Notes under the pieces: model-generated
What the model was told of the DNA's origin: nothing
What the model saw: the letters and a program-made list of their open reading frames with translations, nothing else
Database searches by the model: none
NCBI RefSeq assembly: GCF_000002075.1
Contig: NW_004797626.1
Span: 42,718-98,898 of the forward strand
Direction of reading: 5' to 3'
DNA: 56,181 nt
Origin: Aplysia californica
Lineage: Eukaryota; Mollusca; Gastropoda; Aplysiida; Aplysiidae
Made by a program: the position numbers and the translations under genes
In this document: piece after piece, positions 23,270 to 56,181 of the stretch
Position numbering within the stretch: position 1 is the stretch's first letter
Layout of the letters: each line of letters begins with the position of its first letter

Positions 23270-23530
23270 AGTAAAGTAAAGTTATTCCCGCATCCGATCT
23301 GGACATTGGGGATTGCCTTGTTCGTGAGATAACTTCCTGGGCCTTTGGCAGATTGTGATAGGATGGCCAGTTCGTTTCCACGCCGCCTTTACTTCCCCAA
23401 CTCGAAGTCAGGTACCCATTACTGCCGGGTGGGCAGGAGGGGGCGAAAAAAATCAGTGTCTCAATCGAGGCTCGAACCTGGACTTTCTGCTTCAGAGACG
23501 AGTGCACTAACACCGCTCCACCACCGCACT
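23270..23530 (-). mobile_element. tRNA-derived SINE, family S3
   Basis: On the - strand the head GGTGGAGCGGTGTTAGTGCA, a B-box-like GGTTCGAGCC, and a body with CCACCCGGCAGTAATGGGTA. The GGTACCCAT/ATGGGTACC module is shared with S1, suggesting a common central domain. Confidence 0.65.
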
Positions 23531-23864
23531 CAAATAGCTGTAATTCCAGACATACCCTTAGCTCAGGTGGTATCATAAGGGACTACAAAATGCGTGGCCC
23601 TGCTTTGAATATTTTAAACTTGGTTTATTTTGGAGAGTTCCTGTAGCTCTCCAACCATTTTAGCTTGATTCTATCATATATGGACGTTAAGTGCAAAGAT
23701 CCTGCTTCTTCAATAACCCTGCTGTGTTGAAATGGGACTTAACATACTAATGAAATGTAATACAATTTTGCAGTCGATCAGGTCATCAAAATACAGAGCT
23801 GGTCTCATTCTGGTGGATAAGTATTATTAAGGACACAAGAATGTATTTATTATCAGCAAGCTGC

Positions 23865-24090
23865 TCAAATATACTACACCCGGAAAGTAACATTTTTCAA
23901 GAGAGGGGAAAAAACGGTTACATTTTCTTTACAATTGTACCAACATAATGTTGGGGGCTTTTTTTTTCAACATTTAGAATTTGAATTTCGACAAAATGTT
24001 TCTGGACCACATGCAACCAATACCACAGATTAAAAAACTGCAACTTGTAAAATTCAAAATTTGGGGGTTTAAAACATCTGAACCTGGCCA
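23865..24090 (+). repeat. R5 interspersed repeat copy
   Basis: It shares CTGCTCAAATA, TTCAACATTTAGAATTTGAA and TCTGGACCACATGCAACC with segments near 4200, 48370 and 51290. Class unknown. Confidence 0.5.
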
Positions 24091-24434
24091 TTGTTACACC
24101 CTATTAGATATACATCTATGTCTATCTTCATTCTTATGTTACACCATATTGTCAGATTTGTGTCTGTCTTCATTTTTTACCTCAATACCATTATTTTTCT
24201 TTCTTTATTTACATTTTCCTTTTCTAAGGGGACTGCAGAAGCAAGTCATGTTGGGACCACTCTGACCTGTGTATCACTTCTTAGCTTCAAAATTTTTACA
24301 GAGAAATAAACTTTATTTTATAAAATGCATGCAAAGTGTTATTTTCCCTTTTTTCTTCATCTCTGGTGTGTTTAAAAAGGTTATTGTCAAGGCACTTGCT
24401 AAATCAAAAACTTATTTTGCTCTTCCTTATCTGA

Positions 24435-24620
24435 AGACACTGGCATCTGTGGTGTGGGGGGGTAGGAACTTCGCCATCGCACGCACAAGACCAGAATTCG
24501 ATTCCGTTTTGGGCAGAATTTTTTTTTAGTATCTGAGTCTGTTTGCCTCTATTTTGAATCACTATCAGACCGGGTTAGTCCTGATGGGTAGGGTAGAAGC
24601 CCTCCTCCACAATGATCTAC
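24435..24620 (+). mobile_element. tRNA-derived SINE, family S2, + copy
   Basis: It shares GGCATCTGTGGTGT, TTCGCCATCGCACGCA and a B-box-like ATTCGATTCC with the - strand copies at 31315-31505 and 55598-55775. Confidence 0.6.
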
Positions 24621-25038
24621 ATAGTGTTCATTTGGACGTAGTAATATTTACATAACTTATTAAAACTCTTTCTGTGCCTTAACCCAGTACATCATTGTCT
24701 CTCTTAAACTTAAACAGCTTTGGACTATGTGTGGATCTTCCTGGTATAGAAAGAGTTGGGAAAATAAATCTGAGGAGACCAATGTCACGTTACACTCATG
24801 AACACTTGGAAACAAAAGGATGCAGAAATTTCCGAATTTATTAAATTTTCCTCCGACCTGACCACCGAGACCAGGTTATTTATCTATAAGAGCACTTTGC
24901 CCCAGCAGACTGACCCGTGATATTAAATTTTGAATAATATAATTATTTTTGTTTTCAAAACAACCACAATAAGCACAGAAACAGAAAACCCGACAAAGCA
25001 ATAAAGGGAAGATTCAGTTTCATGTCATTAATGCTATG

Positions 25039-25044
25039 TTTATT
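25039..25044 (-). terminator. Candidate poly(A) signal for the vWA/EGF gene
   Basis: On the - strand an AATAAA lies about 220 nt after the stop codon, a normal distance for a short 3' UTR. No transcript evidence is available. Confidence 0.45.
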
Positions 25045-25264
25045 TCTGACTTAAATATAGACCACACGTCCATCAATACTTGAGCATGTTGCCCTCCTCG
25101 GCCAGTGAGAGAATATTTTACAACACCAGCACAGATCTATCTCAGCTCCACAGAAGCACAACTATATCATTCTTTATCTTTCATCAAATTCTTCTGTACT
25201 GTAATGATGAACCGTGAGATGAAGGCCTTTATGCGTGTCCTCATTCAACGGACACGAGGTGAGG

Positions 25265-55094
<29,830 letters not shown>

Positions 55095-55153
55095 CTGGGG
55101 AAAAGAAAAGAGAAAAAAAAAGTTGGTATTTTTACGCCCCAACCGACACAATT

Positions 55154-55593
55154 TGTGAGGCAGCGTGGTGGAATCAGGCTCTCGTCAAAAAAATCAAACT
55201 GAAGAAACTTCCATTTTTCTGCAGGTTTGTGAATTTTTATGAAATGTGTGGGGGGTTTTTGGCTCAACACCTTTCATGCCCAATAAAGAACTCATTTCTG
55301 TGAGGATTTTTCTGAAAAGCGTTGATTAAAGTCACAAAAATGTAAATTTTCAGTTACCACGGACTCTTAAGCCTAGGAAATAACAAATCTTTGGCGGCCA
55401 TTTTCTCACTAATTTTACCTCTGAAAACAGGTGATCCCCACCCCCTTCTTTCGCAAATATCTCGACTTGTATCCATGATAAAAGGATGTTTTTTCATCTA
55501 AACAAAAGACAAGTGAACAAGCTCCAAGAGGATACCAATAACTCTAAAGGCCTAAAAATTGACGAGAGCCTGATTCCAATACGCTGCTTCACA
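55154..55593. mobile_element. MITE-A copy 3 (about 440 bp)
   Basis: The ends TGTGAGGCAGCGTGGTGGAA and TGATTCCAATACGCTGCTTCACA are inverted. It is in opposite internal orientation to copies 1 and 2. It lies about 60 nt upstream of a vWA-1 exon. Confidence 0.85.
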
Positions 55594-55597
55594 TTTA

Positions 55598-55775
55598 GAT
55601 CTTTCAGGAGGCGCTCTTCAACCTTGCCTGTCAGGGCCAACCCTGGCTGGGAGGGATACAACATCCCAACAGAAAGACTGAGATATTAGACTACAAGTCT
55701 CCTGAATCTGGAATCAAACATGAGTCTCCTACGTGCGATGGCGAAATGTCTAACCGCTAAACGACAGACAGCGAT
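55598..55775 (-). mobile_element. tRNA-derived SINE, family S2
   Basis: On the + strand it shares AACATCCCAACAGAAAGAC, TCCTACGTGCGATGGCGAAA and CTAACCGCTAAACGAC with 31315-31505. It is directly adjacent to MITE-A copy 3. Confidence 0.7.
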
Positions 55776-56181
55776 AGCAAAAGAGATGTACGTCTTTTAT
55801 TTGTTTGGGGGTTGTTGTTTTTTTCATTTCATATTATTATTGTTAAATGTTAATCGGCTGCTTGCACTGTATGCTTCCTGAGAAGAAAGAAACTGTTAAA
55901 AGTTTCTGAGTGTTCTATTGTCTGTTTGGATAATAGTATTGATGGTAAAGCTCAGCTGGGAAAACGGTCAGAAACAATGTCAGAGCTAGAATTAAATGTA
56001 AGAAAAGTAAGCATTTAATTTGACCCAATATCACAGATTTCAATTTTGTTTACCAAAACACCTACACTTCTGCTATCCTCACTCACTGTCTGACCCTATG
56101 TCTATCCGTCTTCCTATTTCTCTCATCTCTTTATCTCTCTCTCTTTCTCCTCTCTCTCTCTCTCTCTCTCCCTCTCCCCCC
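55776..56181. other. Window edge, vWA-1 first intron
   Basis: No exon is found here, including the expected DxSxS exon of vWA-1. Bases from about 56098 onward are CT-rich, becoming (CT)n. Confidence 0.5.

Overview
This is a eukaryotic, intron-rich, AT-rich and very repeat-rich window, most likely from a lophotrochozoan and plausibly a gastropod mollusc. That placement is an inference from the EAAT protein, the extracellular modular protein, and the dense microsatellites, tRNA-derived SINEs, RTE-like LINE ends and MITEs; no marker pins the species. I see no rRNA, canonical tRNA, CRISPR or bacterial gene. There is one assembly gap, 31984-32887.

Two protein genes can be reconstructed exon by exon, with GT/AG boundaries and reading phase agreeing at every visible junction. 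On the + strand, 1271-13472 holds a nine-exon excitatory amino acid transporter (SLC1/EAAT, 565 residues). Its introns contain LINE remnants, MITE-like elements, a nested DNA-transposon insertion and a SINE inserted in another repeat. On the - strand, 55094-25265 holds the 3' part of a large modular gene. It has 33 visible coding exons encoding at least 1527 residues: five von Willebrand factor A (vWA) domains separated by runs of 2, 2, 6, at least 1, and 1 six-cysteine EGF-like modules, ending in an eight-cysteine, peritrophin/CBM14-like tail. Its 5' end lies beyond the window, and the gap falls between vWA-4 and the next EGF, so one or more modules may be missing.

The genes converge tail to tail across about 11.5 kb of intergenic DNA (about 13.5-25.0 kb) in which I find only repeats, candidate poly(A) signals and unassigned AT-rich sequence. 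Several interspersed families recur across the window: MITE-A (about 430 bp, inverted ends, six copies), MITE-B (about 250 bp, inverted ends, three full copies plus a fragment), R3 (about 180 bp, at least a dozen copies), R5 (about 220 bp), MITE-C, three or four tRNA-derived SINE families, and 3' ends of several LINE families.

The transporter would clear glutamate/aspartate at the plasma membrane. The modular protein has the layout of a secreted matrix, mucus or shell-associated adhesive protein (matrilin-like vWA/EGF alternation plus a possible chitin-binding tail). Nothing in the sequence links the two genes functionally. The modular gene is the most promising novel object: it is built from two exon cassettes of identical phase, one vWA copy has lost its metal site, another has lost a probable disulfide pair together, and an exon end with its splice donor has been copied into an intronic satellite.
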